A DNA stretch of 64,000 bases, taken from NCBI GenBank assembly GCA_028456385.1, contig JALNQF010000009.1, positions 62,001-126,000 of the forward strand, read 5' to 3'. This stretch comes from Ophiosphaerella korrae (Eukaryota; Ascomycota; Dothideomycetes; Pleosporales; Phaeosphaeriaceae). How positions within the stretch are numbered: position 1 is the stretch's first letter; every line of letters starts with the position of its first letter. This document shows positions 31,497-42,137 of this stretch, one piece after another. A program made the position numbers and the translations under genes. The notes under the pieces are model-generated. The model was given only the letters and a program-made list of their open reading frames with translations. It had not been told where the DNA came from and searched no databases.

Positions 31497-34400
31497 ATGT
31501 CGCCGGTTATTCTTTCATATTATGCAAGGTACACCGATGGTATCGAGCCCTGCCTTCTCACTCTGCCGGAGACTGTCGATAGAAATAGAGCACCCCTCTT
31601 AGAGTCTATCACTCTGCCTGTGCTGAAGTCAGATTATGCGCAGGATGGCGATCTGCTTGTTACACTCGCATCGGCCTGGGGTCTATTACTGAGTTTCTAT
31701 TTTGGTAACCTTGAAGTCTGTTTTGGCGTGCAAGACCGGCGGACTACGCATCTCTCCACAACATTATGCCGCATGAATGCAGATCCTGCCAGGACGATAG
31801 AGTCTTGCCTGATGAAATTGCAGCTTGGCCTGAGATCGGGAGAGAGCGCTACATGCAAAACAATGCAAGAAGTTATGGCATCGGCTGGGCTGGACGAAAT
31901 GGAGCGTTTGTGTAATACAGCACTTTTGGCGTGCGAGTTCGAGCCATCAGAGAGCTGCATTGACAGTTCCGAGGTTTGTCATCAACTTTAGCTAAATGGC
32001 GGCGCTAATTACCTCAAGTATGACATTGTGGTATATCTAAAGGATGCAGCTACAATTGGGCTTCGGTACCGTCCGACGTTTATGTCCAAAGAGACAGCAA
32101 TGGACATGGCTACCGCTCTACATCACGCTTGCTCTGGGATTTTGAATCCCCAATCGAGACTTCTGGGCGACGTCCAAGTCATCGGTGAAGAGCAATCAAA
32201 GAAGATGCAGGAATGGAACAGCCGACCAAGCACAGAAGCCCACGGATTGGTTCATCAGGTGTTTGAGAAGCAGGTTAGTGACTGGACTGACTCTGTTGAG
32301 GTGAGCAAGCATACTAAACAACTCAATGCAGGCCCACGAAGATCCGAATTCGCAAGCTGTGTGGTCATGGGATGGTTCTTGGACGTATGCGGAGCTGGAA
32401 AGGCTATCCTCCTGCCTGGCTCTACGGCTCAAGACTTTAGGAATTGGGCCAGAAATACCAGTCTTACTCTGTTTTGAGAAGAGTAAATGGCATGTTTTGG
32501 CCAGCCTAGCGGTACTCAAGGTCGGGGGAGTCTGTGCTTCCGTAGACCCTACACATCCGGTCGATCGATTACGAACGATTGCCCAGACAGCAAAGACGAC
32601 TGTGCCATTATGTGCAGAGAATCTTTTTGAAAAGATGGAGAGTGTCGTCGATGTTGCAATGCCATTGTCTTCGGAGGTTATGGAGGTGTTGGCCAAAAAT
32701 GGAGGCATGGCAACATTCACATGCAGCACTGTTGAGCCGACCAACGCAGCCTTCATAGTCTTCACTTCCGGCTCAACGGGAAAGCCAAAAGGGATCGTTC
32801 AGCAGCATGGAGCTTTTTGCTGGGCGAGTCATCAATTCAAGCGATTACTTGGAACGCGACCTGGGCGTCGAGTCCTTCAATTTGCGGCCTACACTTTCGA
32901 CATCAGTATCGTCGATACTTTCATCACACTCATGTACGGCGCGTGCCTCTGCATTCCTTCGGAACATGATAGAGTGAACAACCTTCCTGGTTTCGTGAAT
33001 AGCGCGGCGGTCAATCAAGCCTGCATCACTCCCACCGTTGCACGCACATTCCAACCGGAAGAAACACCAAATCTGTCAGTTCTCTGTCTTGCTGGTGAAG
33101 CGGTCACCAAAGATAACATCGCCACCTGGTCGCAAAAGCTGGAATTACTCAATGCTTACGGCCCTGCCGAAGTGTCAGTGGCCGTCTTGTGTAAAACAAA
33201 CATGAAGCTAGATACGCACCCAGTGGATACGGGAATGCCTATTGGTGGTAGCTATTGGATTGTCAGTAAACATAATACCGAACAGCTCATCCCGATCGGC
33301 GCAACAGGAGAGCTCTTGGTTGAAGGTCCGCATGTTGCGAGAGGCTATCTTCATGATGCAAAGAAGACCACAGCTTCCTTTATCAAGAGCCCCATATGGT
33401 TCAAGAAGCTGTATGGACACGGTAGCACTCATCGATTCTATCGAACAGGAGATCTAGTTCGATACCAGCCCGATGGATCTCTATCCTTTTTAGGAAGGGC
33501 TGATTCACAAGTCAAGGTTCGGGGCCAGCGCGTGGAATTAGGAGAAGTCGAACACCACATTTACGAGAGCAAACTAGCAAGCAACTCCATCGTACTTTAC
33601 CCCATGTGTGGAGTCCTAAGTAAGACCTTGGTTGCAATAGTGTCCTTCCCAGGGCTATCTACTGCGGAGCCGACGAATCGTAGAGTGATTCGCACATTGC
33701 ACAGAAAGATGCAACCAGAAGCTCAGAGGCTAGTTGCATTACTCAAGAAGTACCTTGCCGATATCCTCCCGCAGTACATGATTCCTTCGATATGGATTTG
33801 CTTACCAATTCTGCCTTCAACAAGTTCGGGAAAATTAGATCGCAAGGCTCTTCAGGACTGGGTTCTGTCAGTCAATGAAGATGTGGTCAGAAGCCAGTGT
33901 AAGATTGAGGCGGGAGAACAGGATGAAACACCTCCAGAAACAGAATCGCAATTGCACCTTGCGAAAGCATGGAGTTGGGTCCTAAACATTCCGCTCGAAC
34001 AATTCGCTCAACAGATTCCTTTCTGAGGCTAGGCGGTATGGTCTCAAAGTGATGGTCAATATACAGGCGCTAACCCTTTTGTAGGTGATTCTGTGTCTGC
34101 AATGGCAGTGGTGTCCCGGTGCCGGCACGATGGCAAGATAACCATTTCAGTGCAAGACCTTTTACAGGCCGATATTCTACGAGACGTAGCCGGTCAATCA
34201 AAGAATGCCGTAATTGCTGAGCCTGCTCTTGATCTGGGTGGGGAAGTCGATATTCCATTCGGCCTAACGCCTATCCAGGAAATGTTCCTTGCCGCCAACC
34301 CTTGGATGGACTATAGCCAGAGCTTCCTCCTAAAGATGAGGAACAAGGTTTCCAATGACACGCTACAGGAAGCATTCGATATGGTTGTTCGACGGCATTC

Positions 34401-36890
34401 GATGCTTCGAGCTCGGTTTCATCACGACTTAAATACAGATTCCTGGAAACAACATGCAATGCCATTTAATCCCAAAGTTTATTGCTTGGAGTTTCATGGT
34501 TCAACTACCCTCGAGCATATCTACAGAATCAACTCGAAGACTCGCAGTACTTTAGACATGTGCACGGGTCCGGTATTTGCAGCCAATATCTTCCTCGACG
34601 ACCTTGGGACCAGCCAAATTTGTTTTCTTGCTGCACATCACATGGCTATTGACCTGGTCTCTTGGAGAATTATTTGCGCGACCTTGAGGAATTTCTGTCC
34701 GGCCCAGATACACACGCTAAGCACTCAGTGAGCCCTCTATCCTTTGAAGCCTGGGCACGACTTCAACGAGACTTTGTACAAAGACTTTCCTCAAATGATT
34801 CAGGGGCCTCGACTGAATCGAATACACCTGATTTTAGATATTGGGGCATGGAAACGACTTTGAGCACTTTCGACTATACAGATACATTGAGATTCGAGCT
34901 CAGCCCTGAACTCACGGCTGCCTTACTTGGATCGGCGAATGCGGCATTCTCTACTGAGCCAGCGGGCATTCTTTTGGGTACTGCGATGCATGCTTTCGCA
35001 GCAACTTTCCGTGATCGCGCCACCCCCGCATTCTTCACCGAAAGTCACGGCCGTGAGGCATGGCATCCAAACATCGATCCATCGGAGACGGTAGGATGGT
35101 TTACGACCATGTATCCCATCGTGACCACGAACAGGAGCCCTAGAGATGTAATGGACACGATAGCGGAGGTGAAGGACGCACGCCGAAAAATTGCAGACAA
35201 AGGATTTGCGTGGTTTTCATCGCAATTTTTGAGCAGCAACGACAGCAAAGACAGTCCATCAGCCGTTCGAAAAGGTACAGTGGAGCTTATATTCAATTAC
35301 TTTGGGATGTACCAGCAGCTGGAGCGGGAAGGATCGCTCTTTACCCCGATAAACACTAAAGAGATGCAGCCTACCGAGGAAGGAGGCGCGGGGACGGCGA
35401 GAATGTCCCTTCTTGAAGTTGATGTTGCGGTATACCACGGCCGCTTACAGTTCTAGTTGCTGTTTGACCGCAGAATGCGCCATCAAGACCAGTTTCAAGT
35501 ATTCATGCAGCAAGCACAAGTTTTGTTCGAAAAATCAGCGCGGATATTGCCTATGAAACAACGAATATTGACCGCATCAGACGTACCGCTCTTAAACATT
35601 GGGTATATGCAACTAAGCGAATTAATAGAGACAGTGAAGGCGAAGGTCGGGTTATCTGTTGCAGACGTGCAAAGCATGTACCCGTGCACTTCGATGCAAG
35701 AGGACCTACTAGTCAGCCAGGCGAAAAGCATTGGGTACTACAACACTAGGCTGGTGTGGAAGGCAGAAGGAAAGCCAGATAGTACTATCGACAGTCGTAA
35801 GCTTGAGAATGCGTGGCGACAGCCGTGCAGGCGGCATGCTATATTGCGGTCAACGTTCCCGCCTAATCCGTCCGACCCGGGAAAATGGTTCCAAATTGTA
35901 TCAAAAGCTGCTGTGCCATCAGTCGAGCATATAGATGAGCCTTTTCAGGGACTGGAGCATGTGCGTAGGGCCATTGCCGTTGACGCGACTCCCAACTGGA
36001 ATGTACCACGACCACGTCACCGACTAAAGATTTGGCGAACCTTGGAGGGTGCAATTATATGCCAGATTGATATTAGCCATGTACTCATTGATGGCACCGC
36101 TACTGAGACGATAATGCGCGATTGGATAGCGTGCTATAACGGCACCGTAGTACAGCAGGTGCCGTCGTACGAATCGTACGTCAAATTCCTACAATCCCAG
36201 AATCGAAACCGCGAGCTAGAATATTGGACGCGCTACGCAAAAGACATGCCAATAACTAGGCAAAGTACGCATGGTCTTGACGCACTACAGCCCCTATGCA
36301 CGAAGCATGTCATGGACATTCCAGTCGCTCAATTGCGCAGATGCTGCGAGACCTACCAGACTACACCTGCCTGCGTTTTTCGGGCAGCATGGGCTTTAGC
36401 ATTACGCAAGTACGGAGGCTTCGATGACGTTGTCTTTGGCTATCTCACCCATGGGCGCGACGCTCCAATTCCTTCGGCGCAAGACATTGTGGGTCCCATG
36501 GTACTGACACTGCCATGCTGGGTGCGCGGTACTTGTGATGCGCCATTGTCAACTTTATTGCGGCAAATACAGCAGGACATGGTGGACAGTCTGGGGGCGC
36601 AGAATGTGTCTTGGGGAGAAGTTCAGCGTGCCTGTAGACGAGATGAGCGGCCCTTTGATACATTGGTGAATTATCGAAAAGCTGTTGACGCCACGGCCGA
36701 TCCGTCAAGTACGATTGCTTTTACAGAGCTGTGGACATATGGCCCTATGGAGTACACTATTGTTATGGAGGTGGAGCAGAGCTTCGATTCAGCACGCGTA
36801 TGTTTGAACTACTGGGAGCAGCATCTTACGAAGCCAGTTCTTACCCTTGTGCAAAAATATTTAAAAGACTCTCTTCTAGATCTTCTTTAG
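31497..36890 (+). pseudogene. non-ribosomal peptide synthetase, partial C-A-T-E-C, disrupted
   Basis: ATG at 31497; introns 31974-32018, 32274-32331 (ATACTAAAC branch) and 34036-34084. Domain order: N-terminal C-like remnant lacking HHxxxDG (31497-32230); adenylation about 32340-33880 with FTSGSTGKPKG, TFDIS (Asp for amino-acid amine), AYGPAEVSV, YRTGDLVRY, GRADSQVKVRGQRVE and SGKLDRKAL; thiolation with LRLGGDSVSAM; epimerisation about 34230-35530 with HHMAIDLVSW; terminal condensation about 35640-36890 with SHVLIDG. Three lesions: a one-base loss near 34011 just before the thiolation core, a one-base loss near 34672 in the epimerisation domain, and TAG at 35454-35456. Reading resumes with good homology after each. 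The intact enzyme would have activated one amino acid, epimerised it and condensed it with a partner. Substrate not assigned: pocket residues read roughly D-I-V..C-A-A-V-A. Confidence 0.85.
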
Positions 36891-37559
36891 ATCTGTGTAA
36901 CTTGTAAAGCAAGATGCTTATTAATAGTACAACACTAAAACATCCCCTATGCGGTATGCTTAAAACTTAGTTTCCAGAAGCTATGATTAGTCTGATTATT
37001 CAATTTGTGCAATTATAAACCGAATGGTTAGTAGACATTGATTCAAGGTTTCATATTTGCATGCGTCTACCAAGCTATAATCTTCAAAATTCAAATCCAC
37101 ATCCAAGCAATCCCTTATCATCTAGTCGTTGAGCATCCTTGCTCCACATATCTACTCGCACGCTGGTGCTATTCGCTCCTCAGATTGAAATCTAGAGTAT
37201 ATAGGTCGAAAAATCCTTCCACAAGAACGAAGATAATGTGCGGCGGTATACTTCTACTTTATACCTTGCTTGTACTTTCCTCCATACGCGAAGAAATGCA
37301 CCGCCGCACGGCGTATATCTTACTGTACAGTCTCAGTGCTGAAGGCTACCACGCCAACTATTCAAAGCGTTCGTCGCTACAGGCGAGCCCACCTGAGTGT
37401 TCATTGCACTGCAATTCCTAGTGCCATAGGGAGGTTGTCAAAACCCGGAAGGGGCTAGGTATGCCAGTCAATTCAGCTGTCTATTGGCTGATTCTTGAGT
37501 TGGAAAGGTGGACCTTTTCTCCCTCACCAAAAACATCAAAGCCACCAGTATCTAAATAT
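36891..37559. other. intergenic, with repeat fragment
   Basis: About 670 bp without a gene. Near 37404 it carries GCACTGCAATTCCTAGTGCC, matching the start of the repeat unit at 11520. A 10-bp inverted pair GTGCGGCGGT/ACCGCCGCAC lies at about 37238 and 37302. This interval marks the right edge of the accessory block. Confidence 0.5.
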
Positions 37560-38969
37560 TCAAATTATCCAAGTCTCTCTACACATCCCAATCGCTACTT
37601 CCGCCGTCCCGCCGTCAAAAAAGTCATTCATCAGCACCACCACTCCATCCTCTCTCGTCAAATTCCTGCCTACATCCCCTCTCAATAGCGGCAAGATCTT
37701 ATTATCGCACACCGGCTTCGTCGCGAGAATCGGGCTCGTCGAAACATCCGCACCTACCACGCTCGCAACAATAACATCGCGAATATTCGTCGCTGTAGCC
37801 TGGCACTGCAACAACGTGATCGCATGTGCACAAGGCGGATTATTCGCCATATCATTGAGTTTATCCACCATGGAATCGCCGTTCAACGTTGCATTAGCAG
37901 TGTCATCGTAATTCGAGACCTGCCCCGCATTACGCAGCACAATCAACCTCTTACGCTCGCCACGCAAGTCCCGGATACTTTTCCCCGTCATGTCGTTTTC
38001 ATCGCCGACTTGTAGACCAGAGTCGCGCACCGCTTGGTTGAGGACGTCGTTGAGTTCGTCGTCGTTGGGCCGCGGACATTCACCTGGTACGCCATCCCAT
38101 CTGTTGTGCACAACAACGATTTCGTCCGCGTGCTCTTGCAGGAAGGCCACAATGTCTCGCAGGAAATCTGCATATAACATGCCTGGGATTGCGCCGTGTT
38201 GGAAGTACCACGTGTCTTCCAGTGAAGACATACCCTGGAGTTTACGATGACACTTCGCAGGCCTGAATTCAAAATAGCGCGCTCCGATCTTTAGTATGGC
38301 GTTGAGGCTATCTTTCTGCGTGATTGCTAAGGCGCGGATAATATCTGGTGCTATGCGATTGACCGCGCTGTCTCCGACTTTGTTGAAGATGTTAAAAACG
38401 TGAGGTAATTCGTGGCCAAGGACTTCTTTGATGGCGCCTGTGCCCGCCTTCTCGATAAGTGCGAGGCTGGTCAACATGCTGTTCATACCGATGTCGTGTG
38501 AGGACGGCAAGACCGTGCGGTGAAATGGCCGATCTGAAGTCTCGCTATCTGGCGGGATCACGACTCGCATCCAGTTTTCGTTGTTGTGCGTGACGGTGAT
38601 GTAGCATTGGTGTTGATTAGGTAGGCCAGCGTGGCCTGGTCCAGCGTCGTAGAAGCCATACACGATGATGATATCTTCTGCAAAGATACTCGATGTCTGA
38701 TCCATGTTTTTCATTGAGCCGTCGCCAAGTTTGCCGGTCAAGGCATTTACTTGAATCCATTGGTGTGTGAGTTCGCGGCCATCCCGACGCACGAAGAATT
38801 CGAACTTGCCTGAGAAGTCAAAGGTACCGAGGTTTTTCTTATCAACTTCTAGCACGTCGATGTTAAAGTCGTGGTTGCTTTGTTTGACGCTTTGGTTAGG
38901 GACCAAAAATTCGATTTCGATGCCATCAATGGCGATGTAGGTGAAGCATTTGACGCCTTTCGATGGCAT
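37560..38969 (-). CDS. PLC-like phosphodiesterase (PI-PLC X domain fold)
   Basis: Single exon, 469 residues, ATG at 38969. The C-terminal 320 residues match the bacterial-type PI-PLC X fold: LPSSHDIGMNSM supplies the first catalytic His, GARYFEFRPAK the metal-side acidic/Arg part, and WYFQHG the second His; EIVVVHNRWDG follows as in the barrel. The first 140 residues form a beta-rich region (FDFSGKFEFFVRRDG, VYGFYDAGPGHAG) resembling a lectin- or C2-like module, not assigned. There is no signal peptide or membrane helix, so it is likely intracellular. It would cleave a phosphodiester, perhaps phosphoinositide; substrate unknown. It stands alone with no obvious operon-like partner. Confidence 0.75.
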   Translation of the reverse strand: MPSKGVKCFTYIAIDGIEIEFLVPNQSVKQSNHDFNIDVLEVDKKNLGTFDFSGKFEFFVRRDGRELTHQWIQVNALTGKLGDGSMKNMDQTSSIFAEDIIIVYGFYDAGPGHAGLPNQHQCYITVTHNNENWMRVVIPPDSETSDRPFHRTVLPSSHDIGMNSMLTSLALIEKAGTGAIKEVLGHELPHVFNIFNKVGDSAVNRIAPDIIRALAITQKDSLNAILKIGARYFEFRPAKCHRKLQGMSSLEDTWYFQHGAIPGMLYADFLRDIVAFLQEHADEIVVVHNRWDGVPGECPRPNDDELNDVLNQAVRDSGLQVGDENDMTGKSIRDLRGERKRLIVLRNAGQVSNYDDTANATLNGDSMVDKLNDMANNPPCAHAITLLQCQATATNIRDVIVASVVGADVSTSPILATKPVCDNKILPLLRGDVGRNLTREDGVVVLMNDFFDGGTAEVAIGMCRETWII

Positions 38970-39346
38970 TTTGAGTTTTTTTCTTAAATATTTCTTCAGT
39001 CAACTAGGTAATAGTACAAATTTATCACTTTCAGCCACCCAGTGTTATCCTGATTGAGTGATTGGCCTACGCAACATCACCTGGGCAAACCGAGATGCTG
39101 CGGGGCATACTCTTTCTTAAGCCGCATTCCACCATGACGCGCAATCTCAGCTCCGGATCTAGACCCTGCGCCATTAGCGGTGGCTCAGCTTTGGTGTTGA
39201 CGTGCCAAATGCGGTCATAAGCCAGGCACGCCAATGAGGTAATGGAATGGCGGCACGCTAGTCGGTTCGCGCGGAGAGGTGGGTCAACAGTTGCTCTAAC
39301 ATCACATCGAAGGTATTGATCGTTCTATACTCGGCCAATTACGTAT
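38970..39346. other. intergenic, PLC to GMC
   Basis: About 380 bp without a gene, between the PLC start and the GMC stop. Confidence 0.5.
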
Positions 39347-41325
39347 TCAATATCCTCTTTTCAAACCTGCGATTACCTCCGCCGCGCGCTCAGCCATAGT
39401 TACAAAAGTAGCCTGCGGATTCGCCGTCGGTAATCCGTTGAAAGTACTCGCGTCCACAACATGTAGATTCTTCATCCCACACAGCACTGTAGTCGTATCA
39501 ACAACTGTCCCCTGTTCGTTACAATTCTTTCCCATCCTAGCAGTTCCTACCCAATGGTTACTGCTCGCAGCTGGCGAACCCCTGAGATACTGTTCCAAAC
39601 TCAAATCGGATGGTGGGTAGAAGATGAAAGAACCAGGATAGGACTGTAGAATGGTAGCGTTAATAATAGAAATAATATTCGTTGCAGATGAGAGAACGGC
39701 GGCAAAATCATTGCCACCAACGTCATTGAAGTATGGGGGTTGTGCGATTTCAACAGATAAGTTCGATGGGTTGAGCGAGAGACGGCCTCGCGATGTATGA
39801 CCAAGAGTGAGAGTGGATGCAAAAGCCAAGTAGCTTCCTAGAAAGTCAAGTCAGCCAAAAAAAAAAAAAAAAAAAAAAAAAAAGTCAACAAAAATACGAT
39901 TCCAGTCCAACGCTGGAAGACTACAGGTGTACTGCAGTAAAGACTCACCATCACCAGGTAGCAAACCACTCTTCCCACCTGTAGTATCCCACTGAACAAC
40001 ACGTTTCCTCCCATCCTTCCCCGCCACAGTATCCCAACTCACCGACCCAATAGTGTTCTGCAGCTCTGCCACCGGGCCGCTCCGATGCTCGAGATAGCAT
40101 TTGATATCCGGATTATCAATAGTGCTGTTCCATAGACCCTCCCAAGGGTAATACTCAACATTAGGCACGCTAACGCCGAGATATAGATTCGGTCCATCGT
40201 CTAGATTGTGTCCCACAGGAAGATCAAGCCACTCCTTCCTCGGCGGCAACTTCGCCGCTTCGCTCGACCGATTTGCCAGACGCGATATCTCCTCTACAGG
40301 CCCAATCCCAGACCTCATCAAGATCTTAAATGTCCCAAACACGCCCGCCGACAAAATAACCCTCCCAGTCCCAGGCGTAACATTGATTATCCCACTCAGC
40401 CCATCCGGCCCCGCCCTCTCCACCTCCACCCCCGTCGCAACACCCCCCTTCCTCACCACCCTCGTCACCGTCGAATTCATCACCAACCGAAAATTCGCAC
40501 GGCGGCTCGCGTCTACAAGATACGTCGCCATCGGCCCGCCCTTCTCCCCATTCTGAAAAAAAAAAAAAAAACTCCGCATGCGATGACACGCGCTCCCGAT
40601 CCCCTAGCTCCTTATTCGCTACAAGAAAGCGGAAGTGACCTGGTATACTAGCATTCGTCAACGCGTCTATCGCAATGCGGCTCGCATTGGTCAGATGCCG
40701 CACGCCGTCCATGCTCGGCGTGTCGGTCCACGAAATCGTTTCGTCCACTTTGCGCCGCGCAGCCGCCATGTCCTTGTCGCGCCAGCCATCAGGCTGATTC
40801 CAGTCGAAGTCGCTGGGCGTTGGCTACACACACACATACATCAGCACAACACAACACAACATAACACATCCCGCCCACTACACAACCTAAACGCACCCGA
40901 TAAAACTGCCCCGCATTCACCGCAGGCCCGCCGCCCAACAAACATCCAGCGGGCCGCGGCGTGTCCGCGCAAAACACACCGTCGTCAGCGAATTCCGGTA
41001 GCCAGACGAGCTGGGCGAGGGCGGGTACGTCGAAGCGCGAGAGATTTGTGCCGCGGAGCCACGAAGGCTTGCGGGTGCCGCCCCAGCGGCCCGAGCTGGC
41101 GAAGCCGCGCTCGAGAAGTAGGACGGAGTGGCCGGAGGCGGAGAGGCGGGTTGCGAGCGGGATGCCTGAGGCGCCGGATCCAACGACGATGTAGTCCCAT
41201 GGTGTGGATAAGGGGGACGGGGTGGCGAGGGCGACTGTGGTTCGTTAGTGTGGTGTGGTGTGTTGTGTGGGTGGGATGGGATATAACGGACGGGAGACGG
41301 GGAGGAAGAGGGATTGGAGTTTCAT
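39347..41325 (-). CDS. secreted GMC oxidoreductase (cellobiose-dehydrogenase-like flavoprotein)
   Basis: FAD enzyme of the glucose-methanol-choline family. Exons: 41325-41292, 41234-40897, 40823-40623, 40552-39949 and 39837-39347; 555 residues. Exon 1 plus the first codons of exon 2 make a signal peptide (MKLQSLFLPVSLALA), so it is probably secreted. FAD motif VVGSGASG near residues 28-35, LGGGPAVNAGQFYR, and the second GMC signature with SAGVFGTFKILMRSGIG. Catalytic His in SSNHWVGTARMG, and the C-terminal DASTFNGLPTANPQATF. Homology around SHAE and QNGEKGGP suggests the T-rich tract at 40556-40571 may be coding (polyPhe) rather than the end of intron 3. With 16 T the direct read is out of frame, while splicing from GTAGCG at 40622 keeps the frame but removes about 20 residues. 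Substrate unknown. Confidence 0.82.
39857..39883. repeat. A27 homopolymer in GMC intron 4
   Basis: Twenty-seven consecutive A (T on the coding strand) inside the last intron, upstream of a normal TTTCTAG acceptor. Confidence 0.9.
40556..40571. repeat. A16 homopolymer at GMC exon 4 boundary
   Basis: Sixteen A on the plus strand, directly before CAG/AAT on the coding strand. It is either the pyrimidine tract of an acceptor or a frame-controlling coding homopolymer. Confidence 0.9.
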
Positions 41326-42137
41326 GACTGGGAAAAGCTGGAAAGTAGAAATGGTGGTGGATGTTCGATGGGTACGTACATTCTTATATATTGGTATACA
41401 TCTGGATGGACTTGCGCTACGGTGTGTATAAATATCGGGATGCGGAAGGAATCTGACACGCATACGATGATAGATACGCTAATTGTCCATGCTATTGGTT
41501 GGATCTGACTACGATATTGCTCTCTGCTCTAGTCTGGGCTGGTGGTGTTGGACCTGCGTTCGCGAACGCTTCATCGAACCGTTTAGCCGGTGCGTTGTTT
41601 CTCGGGAATGGTCAGGGTATTGGTGGAGGTTTACCTGGTCCCCGGAGTTCCTAATAAGTACGGCGGCATTGTGATTTGACTCTGTAAAGGTATTGCATCA
41701 CGTCGCTATAAGTCATCAGTATAGGAGTAAACAGTCTTAATTCATTTTGACAACCATGTACTCATGTGAAACTTTGCAATCTTCGAACCAGACGTTCGAT
41801 TGTTAGACTCTTTCCTCCTGAAGACTGATCGTCTACGTGAATGTGGCCAACTCGAACCCTTGCGAGTGAGTCAAAGCCCCAGACGCATAGCCAAGTCGAC
41901 TCCAGCCAGCCAAAATCCAACAATGAACGACGGAATAAGAAGACTCGACAACAAGGTACCAGCCTACCAGAGAAAGTGTCAAAGAGTAAGACAATCCAGA
42001 ATCGAAAACGCCATACTCAATGCCCATAGCAATGCTTCATGTCCAGAAAACGCCTTTAGCCCATCTGTTGAAATCCCATGCAATCAATCGTAACAATTTC
42101 CTCAACCCGAAATACCAAAGCACGAGAATGATACAAA
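41326..42137. other. intergenic, about 0.8 kb
   Basis: Contains the promoter of the GMC gene on the left and the 3' region of the spindle-pole gene on the right. Frames present here are short and unlike known proteins. Confidence 0.5.

Noticed and set aside
33961..34035. An intron explaining the frame change before the NRPS thiolation core
   Set aside because: Homology is continuous across the site (VLNIPLEQFAQQ then DSFLRLGGDS), leaving no room for an intron; a one-base loss fits better.
37238..37311. 10-bp inverted pair GTGCGGCGGT / ACCGCCGCAC as a regulator site or terminator
   Set aside because: The arms are 55 bp apart, isolated, and not near a gene start; chance is not excluded.
41800..42093. 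97-codon plus-strand frame next to the spindle-pole gene
   Set aside because: No ATG-led conserved content, and it overlaps the likely 3' untranslated region of the opposite-strand gene.
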